This document shows, piece by piece, positions 26,293 to 34,799 of a DNA stretch of 64,000 nt. The position numbers and the translations under genes are program-made. The DNA is from an uncultured Prevotellaceae bacterium. GTDB taxonomy: Bacteria > Bacteroidota > Bacteroidia > Bacteroidales > Bacteroidaceae. How positions within the stretch are numbered: position 1 is the stretch's first letter; every line of letters begins with the position of its first letter. The stretch is taken from positions 1 to 64,000 of the forward strand of contig ONFE01000006.1 of NCBI GenBank assembly GCA_900316985.1. The letters are read 5' to 3'. A model generated the notes under the pieces. That model did not search any database. It was not told where the DNA came from and saw only the letters and a program-made list of their open reading frames with translations.

Positions 26293-28872
26293 TTATTTGA
26301 TGTTTACTGTGATTTTCTGAAGGTTACTATTGTCAGAGGAATTGCCTACCATCACTTCATACTTGCCGGGAACGACTCGCATTGTATTAGTCTGGGTGTC
26401 CCAGAGTTCGAATTGTTCCCGAGGCATTGGGATTTCCACTATCTTGCTTTCTCCTGCTTTCAGACAGACTCGCTTGAAACCGCGGAGGGTCTTTAGTGGA
26501 CCTTCAACATCCTTGGGATTGCGGACATACACCTGTATGACTTCAGAGCCATCGCGAGTACCTGTGTTCTTTACGCTAACTTTGACTTTACCGTCGCGGA
26601 ATGAAGGCTTTCCGAAACTGAAAGTGGTATAACTGAGACCATATCCGAAGGGATAGAGTGGGGTGCCCTCGAAATAGCGGTAAGTGCGACCTTTCATGTT
26701 GTAGTCGAGGAAATCTGGGAGTTGTTCGGCGTTCTTATAGAACGTGATTGGCAGTTTTCCACAAGGATTGAACTTGCCAAAAAGGACGTCGGCAACGGCC
26801 TTACCTCCAGCCTCACCTCCATACCAAGCTTGGATGATGGCATCTGCATTCTGATTCTCTGGTTCAAGACCTATGGCTGAGCCTGAACAGTTCACAAAAA
26901 TAACCTGCTTACCCATCTTCTTTAGGTCGGAAATCCATTGGCGCTGCACTTTGGGCAGTTCGATACTGATGCGGTCTCCTCCCTTGAAACCTTCTTCATT
27001 GACTCTCATTTCCTCACCTTCTAGACGTGGGGATATGCCGCCTACGAATATGATGGTATTGGCATCCTTTATCTCAGCCATGATATCTTCACGGCTCTTG
27101 TTGTCCTTCATGGTGAAGTCGAACTGTAGCATGGCATGCCCTGTGAACTGTGCATATTCAATGCAGACTGGGTATTGCTGACCTGCTTTTACATTGCATG
27201 TCAGATTGGAGTTTCTTACACCGTGGCCATTTGTGCGGTTCAAGATGGTGTCGCCATTGAAGATGATGCGCAGGAAATCGTCGTTGAGTGCGTCAATATG
27301 TAACTCTCCATCATATTGAGCACGGAACACGCCTTCATAGCGTGCAGAAAAATGCTCCAGTTCCACACCGGCGGCAAAGGCTGTGTTTCCTCCATTATCA
27401 AGATGAACGGGCTCTGTCGTAATCAGTTGGGCTGCAGGTATACCTTCCATTTTCTCGTTGTTCCAGAAGGTGGTTTTGAATCCTTGTCTGCCATCGGGTG
27501 TGAAAACGTTGTTGAACATGCTTGCAGGCACTTCATTAAGGGTAAGTGTGCAACCTTGAATATATCTGGCATTGGGAACATATTGGCGAATGCCCTGGAG
27601 GATAGTAGTGGTATGTGTAGGCTGTCCGTTGTAGTTACCCCACAGCATTGTGGAGTCGTTGGCATTGGGACCCATCACAACGATGTCGGGGTTGTTGGAT
27701 GAGAGCGGCAGAATGCCGCTGTTCTTCAACAAAACAATGCTCTCATGGGCAGCATCAATGGCCAGTTGTTTGTGTTCCTTGTTGGCGACAACGCTCATGG
27801 GTATCTTCGTCCATTCCACTAATTCATCAGGATCAAAGTCACCAAGTTCAAAACGCCCCTGAAGGAGTCTTTTCAGTGAGACATCTATCTGCGCCTCCGT
27901 AATCTTTCCCTCTTTCACGGCCTCCGGAAGTGAACGGTAAATGCTTCCACATTCCACATCGGTTCCTGCGATGACGGCCCGTGAAGATGCCTCTTTAGCT
28001 GTCTTTACGAAATTATGTCGGTTAGGTTTGAAGAAGTCGTCAATAGCACCGCAGTCACTGGTTACGATGCCCTTGAATCCCCATTCGTCGCGGAGAATGC
28101 GCTGCAGGTAACGGGTGTTTCCACAGCAAGGTTCACCGTCAATGCTCTGATAGGCACACATGATCTCCTTCACGTTTCCCTTCTGGACAAGCGCCTTAAA
28201 GGCTGGCAGATAGGTCTCCCATAAGTCGCGTTCGGGAAGATTCTCAATGTTGAACTCATGACGGTTCCATTCCGGTCCGCTGTGGACGGCATAATGCTTG
28301 GCACAGGCAAAGAGTTTCTTGTAACGTCCGTTGCTCGTTCCTTTTTCGAAATCCTGTCCTTGAAGTCCATTCACAACAGCCAGTCCCATTTTTGTCGTCA
28401 GAAAGGGATCTTCACCGTATGTCTCCTGTCCACGTCCCCATCTGGGGTCACGGAAGATGTTGATGTTGGGCGTCCAGAAGGAAAGACCACGATAGCGGGC
28501 CATCTCCTTGTTGCGCTTGGCTTCTGCGTTTTTGGCACGTGCCTCGTCACTGGCAGCGGTGAACACCTTATAGACCAATGCATCATCAAAGGAAGCTGCC
28601 ATGCCCATCGTAATGGGAAATACGGTGGCAATGCCGTTACGGCCAACACCATGAAGGGTTTCGTTCCACCATTCAAATTGTGGGATGCCCAATCGCGGGA
28701 TGGCAGGAGAACGGTCCATCATCAAGACTGCCTTCTCCTCAATTGTGAGTCGTGAACACAGATCCTCAGCACGCTCAGCGGGAGAGAGGCTGGGATTTTG
28801 ATACGGTAGTTGCTGTGCCCATGCAAATGAGGCAAAACAAGTAATTACAGCAGTAATGAATGTCTTTTTCAT
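26293..28872 (-). CDS. GH3 beta-glycosidase (xylosidase/glucosidase type) with PA14 domain
   Basis: An 859-aa exported enzyme; signal peptide MKKTFITAVITCFASFAWA followed by QQ. The GH3 N-terminal domain includes WWNETLHGVGR, DPRWGRGQETYGEDP, AKHYAVHSGPE and the catalytic-nucleophile motif GIVTSDCGAID (Asp about 273). The GH3 C-terminal domain is split by a PA14-like insertion (about residues 475-600, FSARYEGVFRAQYDGELHID). A fibronectin-III-like domain closes the protein. Motifs resemble beta-xylosidases more than typical beta-glucosidases, so side-chain or xylan trimming is likely. A -7 box TATCTTTG (plus 28899-28906) precedes it, so it is transcribed separately from the pectin genes upstream. 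Confidence 0.93.
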   Translation of the reverse strand: MKKTFITAVITCFASFAWAQQLPYQNPSLSPAERAEDLCSRLTIEEKAVLMMDRSPAIPRLGIPQFEWWNETLHGVGRNGIATVFPITMGMAASFDDALVYKVFTAASDEARAKNAEAKRNKEMARYRGLSFWTPNINIFRDPRWGRGQETYGEDPFLTTKMGLAVVNGLQGQDFEKGTSNGRYKKLFACAKHYAVHSGPEWNRHEFNIENLPERDLWETYLPAFKALVQKGNVKEIMCAYQSIDGEPCCGNTRYLQRILRDEWGFKGIVTSDCGAIDDFFKPNRHNFVKTAKEASSRAVIAGTDVECGSIYRSLPEAVKEGKITEAQIDVSLKRLLQGRFELGDFDPDELVEWTKIPMSVVANKEHKQLAIDAAHESIVLLKNSGILPLSSNNPDIVVMGPNANDSTMLWGNYNGQPTHTTTILQGIRQYVPNARYIQGCTLTLNEVPASMFNNVFTPDGRQGFKTTFWNNEKMEGIPAAQLITTEPVHLDNGGNTAFAAGVELEHFSARYEGVFRAQYDGELHIDALNDDFLRIIFNGDTILNRTNGHGVRNSNLTCNVKAGQQYPVCIEYAQFTGHAMLQFDFTMKDNKSREDIMAEIKDANTIIFVGGISPRLEGEEMRVNEEGFKGGDRISIELPKVQRQWISDLKKMGKQVIFVNCSGSAIGLEPENQNADAIIQAWYGGEAGGKAVADVLFGKFNPCGKLPITFYKNAEQLPDFLDYNMKGRTYRYFEGTPLYPFGYGLSYTTFSFGKPSFRDGKVKVSVKNTGTRDGSEVIQVYVRNPKDVEGPLKTLRGFKRVCLKAGESKIVEIPMPREQFELWDTQTNTMRVVPGKYEVMVGNSSDNSNLQKITVNIK

Positions 28873-28990
28873 ATTTGATTATTCTTGAATTTCTTTGGCA
28901 AAGATAATGAATAAAAATGAATTGTACAATAAGAAAACAAGCATCAGAGCGATTTCATCCCTTTTGTGATACATTTTGACATTTTGCAAC

Positions 28991-29027
28991 AAAGGATTCC
29001 CAATACTTTCCGTCGTGAGAATCCTTT
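28991..29027 (-). terminator. Terminator after the PL1 gene
   Basis: AAAGGATTC (28991-28999) and GAATCCTTT (29019-29027) form a perfect 9-bp stem. On the minus strand it lies just after the pectate lyase stop (29049) and before the GH3 promoter. Confidence 0.65.
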
Positions 29028-29048
29028 GATACTGATAATTGAACGTAT

Positions 29049-30707
29049 CTATTTCACTAGAATCTTTCTCCCGTTTTGGATGTAGATGCCAGAAGTGGGA
29101 TGATTGACGGCAAGGCCTTGAAGATTGTAAAATTTGTCGTTGAATAAAGGGGCCGAATTGTAACTGAGTATTCCCGAAGATTCACCGTAAATTTGCTGGC
29201 CGCTCATTAACGTACCTCCTTCGTTCTGTTTTGTTGTAATATCTGATACGAGCGAATTGAGATAATTCTCTAAGTGGGTGTACCCGTTGCTAGCTTTTTC
29301 CTTACCGTCATCGGCATTGTCTATGTTGAGACCGTTGGCTCTTTCCCACTCATCAGGCATTCCATCCTTGTCAGTGTCGAGTGGGGCAGTGGTGCTATAG
29401 AGTGATGGCCAAGGAGTCCAATCACTTGAAGCATTGGCAGGTTTCAGATCGTCCTGACTGTTAATGATGCCTTTCTTGCAACCGTTGCCCGTGTATGTAG
29501 TTGTACCGTTACGGGCATCGCTGACCATCACTTCGTCGAGCGCATCACGATGGAGTGAGGCACCTGCATAATCGAGCACTTGAGTGAAAGCTTGTGCTGC
29601 GGAATGAGTGGTCACTTGTTCATACAGAATTGGCTTTTCGAGGCGGATGGTGTCTTTGGTAGCGTCAGTGAAGGTGTTGTCAACAGAACTGTTGTCTATC
29701 TGATTATAGATGCCGTATGTCCAGTTGTCGTTTGTGACATCACTATTCTTGGAGTTTACGTTACCATCAACATAGAAATCACCCCATACGTGCCACATCA
29801 CATCCCATTGGTTAGGGCTGGAGGTGTTGTGTTTGGTGTATTCAGAAGTGCGTATACCGATGGCGGCAATGCGTTTGTTTTTAGTACCGGATTTTGTTTC
29901 GGGACCAGGTTTGTAGTAGTTGTTGACAATGTTCACATTCATTCCCTCACCGCCATAGACACCGTTGTCAATCCAATTGTATATGACGTTATTGCGCAGG
30001 TCCATGCGTTCATCTGTCTGTGTGCTCGGACGTGGACCTAATCTCGGAGTACGTGAGATGTGATGACACATCAGGTTGTGATGATAACTGGCACCAGAGC
30101 CGCCCCAGTTTCCGCCATAACCATGGGCTCCTTTGGAATGGCCGGCATTGTTCAGGCTCTGTGAGGCAATGCACCATTGAACGGTTAGGTTCTTAGAGCC
30201 ATACACAGACAGGCACTCATCTATGCTCCATGATACTGAGCAATGGTCGATGATGACATTCTCAAGATCCATGCCTCCCAGTCCGTCGCCTTCATGAGCA
30301 GTGTCGTTAATCTTGAGAGCTTCATTGCCGAGGCGGAACCGCATATAACGGATGATAACATTTTTGCAGGCAATCACAAATGGATAGTTTGCTATGCAGA
30401 TACCGTCACCAGGAGCTGATTGACCTGCAATTGTGACGTTGCCGTTTTTCAACTTCAGTTCGCTTTTCAGGAATATGGTTCCCGAAATGTCAAAGACGAT
30501 AGTGCGTGTTCCTGACTTGTTACAGGCATCGCGGAAAGAGCCCGCGCCTGAGTCGTTAATATTCGTGACATGATAGACGGCACCACCACGTCCTCCTGTA
30601 GTGAACATACCGAATCCTTCAGCTCCTGGGAAAGCAGGCTGTTGGGCTGTCATTTCAATAAAAATGGCCAGAGATAATAAAAGTAGCAGTGTTTTCTTGA
30701 TGTACAT
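29049..30707 (-). CDS. Secreted pectate lyase (PL1 family)
   Basis: A 552-aa parallel-beta-helix lyase that cleaves polygalacturonate by beta-elimination. A signal peptide (MYIKKTLLLLLSLAIFIEMTA) is followed by AFPGAEGFGMFTTGGRGG, the usual start of Bacteroidota PL1-like lyases, and NINDSGAGSFRDA. IIDHCSVSWSIDE matches the vWiDH motif and HHISRTPRLGPR supplies the catalytic arginine. Near the C-terminus DTDKDGMPDEWERANG is a calcium-binding thrombospondin-type motif, and the last residues (GIYIQNGRKILVK) are the short NGKK-type tail shared by other secreted proteins here. A hairpin terminator separates it from the lipoprotein gene upstream. Confidence 0.93.
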   Translation of the reverse strand: MYIKKTLLLLLSLAIFIEMTAQQPAFPGAEGFGMFTTGGRGGAVYHVTNINDSGAGSFRDACNKSGTRTIVFDISGTIFLKSELKLKNGNVTIAGQSAPGDGICIANYPFVIACKNVIIRYMRFRLGNEALKINDTAHEGDGLGGMDLENVIIDHCSVSWSIDECLSVYGSKNLTVQWCIASQSLNNAGHSKGAHGYGGNWGGSGASYHHNLMCHHISRTPRLGPRPSTQTDERMDLRNNVIYNWIDNGVYGGEGMNVNIVNNYYKPGPETKSGTKNKRIAAIGIRTSEYTKHNTSSPNQWDVMWHVWGDFYVDGNVNSKNSDVTNDNWTYGIYNQIDNSSVDNTFTDATKDTIRLEKPILYEQVTTHSAAQAFTQVLDYAGASLHRDALDEVMVSDARNGTTTYTGNGCKKGIINSQDDLKPANASSDWTPWPSLYSTTAPLDTDKDGMPDEWERANGLNIDNADDGKEKASNGYTHLENYLNSLVSDITTKQNEGGTLMSGQQIYGESSGILSYNSAPLFNDKFYNLQGLAVNHPTSGIYIQNGRKILVK

Positions 30708-30723
30708 AAAACTCTAAGTTTAA

Positions 30724-30762
30724 AAAGAGGACTGCCACGATACAATTGTGACAGTCCTCTTT
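30724..30762 (-). terminator. Hairpin between the lipoprotein and PL1 genes
   Basis: AAAGAGGACTG (30724-30734) and CAGTCCTCTTT (30752-30762) pair perfectly with an inner CAC/GTG. On the minus strand TTTTTA follows, so it is a good intrinsic terminator inside the gene cluster. It may lower pectate lyase expression relative to the SusC/D genes. Confidence 0.8.
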
Positions 30763-30779
30763 ATAATATAAGAATGGTT

Positions 30780-32702
30780 TTATTCAATCCAACGCGGGTC
30801 GCCAATACCGTCTTCACCGATATTGCCAATCACTTTGAATTCACCTTTCGCAGGTGCGTTCCAAAGTGCGTTTTCGTCGAAGTTCAGTTCCTGCAGACCA
30901 TCCAACGGATAAGTAGTCAGGTTTGCTCCTACCTCTGTCCATCCGAAGTTGGTCTTGAAACTCTTTGACACACTTGCCAGCGTTGTCTCACTCGGGTTTA
31001 GGAAAATAGATCCCTTCTCACCAGCCTTGTATGTTGTGATATCACTGCCACCACCTCCGGTGTACATGGAAGGACCGAACAATGTGTTTTCTACATTGAC
31101 TGTTACTGTATTGCTGTTACCGTTAATACGCATCAGTGGCGTATTGGCATTTGCAGTGGTCTCAAGAGGTGCATAGCAGAAAGTGCAGTTCTGGATATTC
31201 AGGTTCAAATTGCCATTTGAAGCACGGAAGTCACACAGCATAACGATATTCGTGATAGTTGAATTCTTCAGTGTCACCTTCTGGAAATCAGCAGCCTTGT
31301 TGTTGGTGGTGAATACACCTTGGTCACCGATACCATTGATGATACATTTGTCAACTACAATTTCCTGAATGCCATCCGTTGCAGCCTGAGCACGTACGAC
31401 AGCTCGGTAGCCTTCAATCTTGCTACCCTTGAATGACAGCTTCTTCAGTGTTGAGCCTGTTCCGTTGATGTTGAACACTTGGCGTCCGCCAAAGCCCTTG
31501 TCTGTATTGGTAGCAATTTCATTGCCTCCACCGGGTAAAGCTTTATCACTAATGAAATCAACATTGACAAATTCCAGGAAATCAACAGTTACGTTCTTAG
31601 CCAGCGTCAGACCACCGGAAGAAATGAAACGTGCATTGTTGCCCAGTGTCGAAGCGGTTACAAAGCGTACAGACTTGTCAATAGGATGACTATTGTTAAC
31701 CTTATAGTCGAAATCACCACGCAGAATGATAGTCATGCCATCAGAAACCTGTGCCCAGAACTCATCTGTCTTCAGCGTGTCCTTAGCCTGTTTCTCATCG
31801 TATCCGCGGATGTCAAGCCACATGCCAGCACCATATTCTGTATCGAAGTCCTTCGGTGTAGATGTGGTACCGCTCAGACGCCCGGCATAGGTGGAGTTGT
31901 TAAACTCGCTTTCTTCATTGGTAGTGTATGCAACGAAATAATACTTTGTCTGGGGATTCAGTCCTACAATATCAGTCTGACCAGCTTCGAAAGTAGCATT
32001 GTTGATAATCTTCACGATACGCTCACCGTTTCCTTCCACTGGAATAGCCACGATAGCCTTGATGACTGTAACGGCAGGAGTCGTGTCTTCTTCAGTATCT
32101 CCCGGAGTTCCTTCCTCTTCAGTTGGTTTGCAGTTCGGGCATTGGCAGTTCTTGCAGGTGCAGTTTTCACCCTGTCCGCAACCTTCGCATGTACAACCTC
32201 CTGTGCAGGCTGTTTCTTCCTCACTGGGTTCTGTGACTTCTTCATCCTTTTTGCCGTTGTCCCATGTCACACGTGCTGCGTTATCAATGGTCTTCACACT
32301 TTTCAAAGTGGTGGGGTAGGCCACATTGACATCGTTGGTGGTGTAAGTCTTTGATGAAATGTTTGCACCAGAACAGGAGATGTCAACTTTATACTTCTCG
32401 TCCCAAGCCAGATCGTCGAAAGTAAAAGGTGATGATTCGCATGTTGCAGTTTTCACTGTCTCATAGGTGTTTTCACCAGCCTCGTCTGTTCCCGTTACGC
32501 GGTACAGCGTCAGAGAGTATTGCGTAGCACCGGCGATGTTGTCCCATGACGCAGTAATCGTATTATTGCTTGTCACAAGCGATGCCACTGGGCGAAACAG
32601 ACGTGGAGCATCCCCCAGATTGTCATCATCGCTACAACTGCTCAGGAAACCTGTGGTTATCGCTGCGAGCAGCATGATTGCCATATATTTTTTCAGTTTC
32701 AT
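30780..32702 (-). CDS. PUL surface lipoprotein (DUF5123-like) with metallothionein-like insert
   Basis: A 640-aa lipoprotein, lipobox LSSC at residue 23. Fibronectin-III-like segments (ASWDNIAGATQYSLTLYRV; ARVTWDNGKK) are followed by a right-handed beta-helix-like C-terminal region (TVDFLEFVNVDFI, LKKLSFKGSKIEGYRAVVRA), the architecture of proteins found with SusC/D and pectate lyases. It probably binds pectic glycan at the surface. The second FnIII-like unit is interrupted at residues 166-191 by a cluster of nine cysteines in CxC and CxxC spacing (bases 32130-32207), flanked by acidic Glu/Thr-rich stretches, which is not expected in this family. It lies 12 bp after the SusD gene. Confidence 0.85.
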   Translation of the reverse strand: MKLKKYMAIMLLAAITTGFLSSCSDDDNLGDAPRLFRPVASLVTSNNTITASWDNIAGATQYSLTLYRVTGTDEAGENTYETVKTATCESSPFTFDDLAWDEKYKVDISCSGANISSKTYTTNDVNVAYPTTLKSVKTIDNAARVTWDNGKKDEEVTEPSEEETACTGGCTCEGCGQGENCTCKNCQCPNCKPTEEEGTPGDTEEDTTPAVTVIKAIVAIPVEGNGERIVKIINNATFEAGQTDIVGLNPQTKYYFVAYTTNEESEFNNSTYAGRLSGTTSTPKDFDTEYGAGMWLDIRGYDEKQAKDTLKTDEFWAQVSDGMTIILRGDFDYKVNNSHPIDKSVRFVTASTLGNNARFISSGGLTLAKNVTVDFLEFVNVDFISDKALPGGGNEIATNTDKGFGGRQVFNINGTGSTLKKLSFKGSKIEGYRAVVRAQAATDGIQEIVVDKCIINGIGDQGVFTTNNKAADFQKVTLKNSTITNIVMLCDFRASNGNLNLNIQNCTFCYAPLETTANANTPLMRINGNSNTVTVNVENTLFGPSMYTGGGGSDITTYKAGEKGSIFLNPSETTLASVSKSFKTNFGWTEVGANLTTYPLDGLQELNFDENALWNAPAKGEFKVIGNIGEDGIGDPRWIE

Positions 32703-32714
32703 TGTCCTTGCTTT

Positions 32715-34775
32715 TTATTTGTTACGAATAGCATAACCGTCGTTTGAAAGTACGCCGTTAGACGACATAACTCGCTCAGTGGGAATAGGAAGAACATAAG
32801 GTGCAGGTTTACGGCGAATGCTGCTAAGGTCTTCTGTTCCGTTGTCGAGAACACCTTCGGTAATTCCAATCCATGAATAGCGGATGCGCTCATTAAATAC
32901 ACCCTTCTTGATAGTATTACCTTCCTCGTCAGTACCATACTTCTCCTTGGTTTCTGGATTTGTATCGCTGACCGACATCATGTCTTCCAGGAAGTTGACA
33001 TACTTCAGTCCAGTAAACGTGGCACCGGCAGACTTGATATCGTCATCAGCCAGTCTTTCAGCTGTGTTGTAGGGGCTGGATTTCTTATCGCGATAAGTAA
33101 AATAGTTGTTCTCAAAGATGACTTCGCCCTTTGTATATCTGTAATACAGACGGTTGGCAACACCCATATCCAGGATTTCCTGATTCTTGTCATAGACAAA
33201 CTCTCCATTAACAATTGAAGTCTGTGAGTAGTTCATGGCAACAGAACGAATCCACTCAATGGCGTCAACCACCTTGGAAGAGTAGTTGTTCCAACGAACC
33301 AAGTCGAACTTACGAATGTTTTCACCGCCGAATTCCCATGCACGCTCATTTACAATGGCATTGAAGAATGCTTCCTTCGAGTTGAGGTTGTTTATGTATT
33401 CCGTCACCATAGCAGACTTATTGCTTGCTTTAGCAAATGCACGTTCACGAACGCGGGTAAGCATCTGCTTAGCCAACGCAGTAGGCGCACCATTGATTTC
33501 GTTATCGGCTTCAGCCAGCATCAGCAGAACGTCAGCATATCGTAATACCGGCCAGTTGATTCCCGTACCCTTGTCTTTAACATTGGTGACGGTCAGGTCC
33601 ATGCGGCACCACTTAGCAGGCTGTACGCCCAGGGCATCAACAGCTGCCTGCTTGTTGTCATTCAACCAGCGGAAGTTGGCACATGTCACGGGCAGACGCT
33701 GATCCTGCTCATTGAATGAGCAAGCATAGCTTGGAGTCAAGTTGGCGTATGTCGTACCAGCACCTTTCGAACTAGCTACAACGCTCAGACCGTGGCACCA
33801 TCCGATGTCACCGCCAGAGTTGGGAACAAAACCCATTTCGAAGAGCACGTCACCATCACTTGGATTGCAGCCGTTAATTTCATTATCGAACACTTCCTTG
33901 AAGTTCGTGTTCAGTACGCGATCCTTTAGTTTGATGAGTTTCATGGCATAAGCCTTAGCCACTTTGTAGTAGTCATCAGCAGAAGTAGCAGTTTGCTCCG
34001 TACCGTTCTCATCAACATATTTTACGGCATATTCCTCACCGGTTTGTGAACTGCGTGCCATTGTGCCGTCAGCCTGCATTGAATATCCTGCACGGAACAT
34101 GGCCAGTTTTACGATGAATCCGAGGGCAAATTCGCGGTTCATACGTTCCACAGTTATAGCAGATGCCCATTGCATCTCTTCCTCTACATTAATCAGATCC
34201 TGAATCAGGTGCGTGTAGATGATGTTCTTATCCACGCGGCCACCGGCTTGAGAATAGTTTTCTTTTGTAGTAGGCTCTGTTGCAAAGGGAACATCAGCCC
34301 AGAAGTTACACATCAGCCAGTACCAGTAAGCACGCAGGCAGTAAGCCTCACCATGAAGTTGCTTCATGTCCTTGTCGCCGTTTTTGTACATGTCGCTGTT
34401 TTCAATACCGGCAATACACTGGTTGGCAAAGTCGATGGCTTTCAGGGAATTATCCCAGGCATTTCTAATGTCAGAGAACTGTGATGCATTCAGTGCCCAG
34501 ATACCACGGCGGGAAGCCTCGCTGGTGTTCGCTTTAGTCAAGAAGCCTGCCTCCACATCGGTATTCTGCATCCAGTTGGTGCTCATACGTGAAGTGTAGG
34601 TGTCTTCGCAGAAGTATGAATAGACGTGGTCTATCATCTTACGTGCATCGGTGGGGTTAGAGCAGAGATACTCCAAGTTGTCGGTTGACAGCGACTCGGT
34701 TTCCAGCGTATCTTCGCAAGAAGAGAATCCCACGGTCAATGCAAAAGCTGCAATATATAATATTTTCTTTTTCAT
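32715..34775 (-). CDS. SusD/RagB-family lipoprotein of the pectin cluster
   Basis: A 686-aa surface glycan-binding lipoprotein. Signal peptide MKKKILYIAAFALTVG then lipobox FSSC, and a mature start EDTLETESLST typical of SusD. Helical motifs (LRAYWYWLMCNFWADVPF, LRYADVLLMLAEADNEING) and the C-terminal block (RRKPAPYVLPIPTERVMSS) belong to the large SusD forms. It pairs with the SusC gene 24 bp upstream and precedes the DUF5123-like lipoprotein. Linked pectate lyase and methylesterase genes indicate pectin oligomers as substrate, which is inference. Confidence 0.94.
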   Translation of the reverse strand: MKKKILYIAAFALTVGFSSCEDTLETESLSTDNLEYLCSNPTDARKMIDHVYSYFCEDTYTSRMSTNWMQNTDVEAGFLTKANTSEASRRGIWALNASQFSDIRNAWDNSLKAIDFANQCIAGIENSDMYKNGDKDMKQLHGEAYCLRAYWYWLMCNFWADVPFATEPTTKENYSQAGGRVDKNIIYTHLIQDLINVEEEMQWASAITVERMNREFALGFIVKLAMFRAGYSMQADGTMARSSQTGEEYAVKYVDENGTEQTATSADDYYKVAKAYAMKLIKLKDRVLNTNFKEVFDNEINGCNPSDGDVLFEMGFVPNSGGDIGWCHGLSVVASSKGAGTTYANLTPSYACSFNEQDQRLPVTCANFRWLNDNKQAAVDALGVQPAKWCRMDLTVTNVKDKGTGINWPVLRYADVLLMLAEADNEINGAPTALAKQMLTRVRERAFAKASNKSAMVTEYINNLNSKEAFFNAIVNERAWEFGGENIRKFDLVRWNNYSSKVVDAIEWIRSVAMNYSQTSIVNGEFVYDKNQEILDMGVANRLYYRYTKGEVIFENNYFTYRDKKSSPYNTAERLADDDIKSAGATFTGLKYVNFLEDMMSVSDTNPETKEKYGTDEEGNTIKKGVFNERIRYSWIGITEGVLDNGTEDLSSIRRKPAPYVLPIPTERVMSSNGVLSNDGYAIRNK

Positions 34776-34799
34776 ATTCTTGTATAAATTGAGATGATG

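Noticed and set aside
29580-30041. Plus-strand open frame opposite the PL1 gene
   Set aside because: A shadow of the lyase coding sequence, with no motif, signal or promoter of its own.
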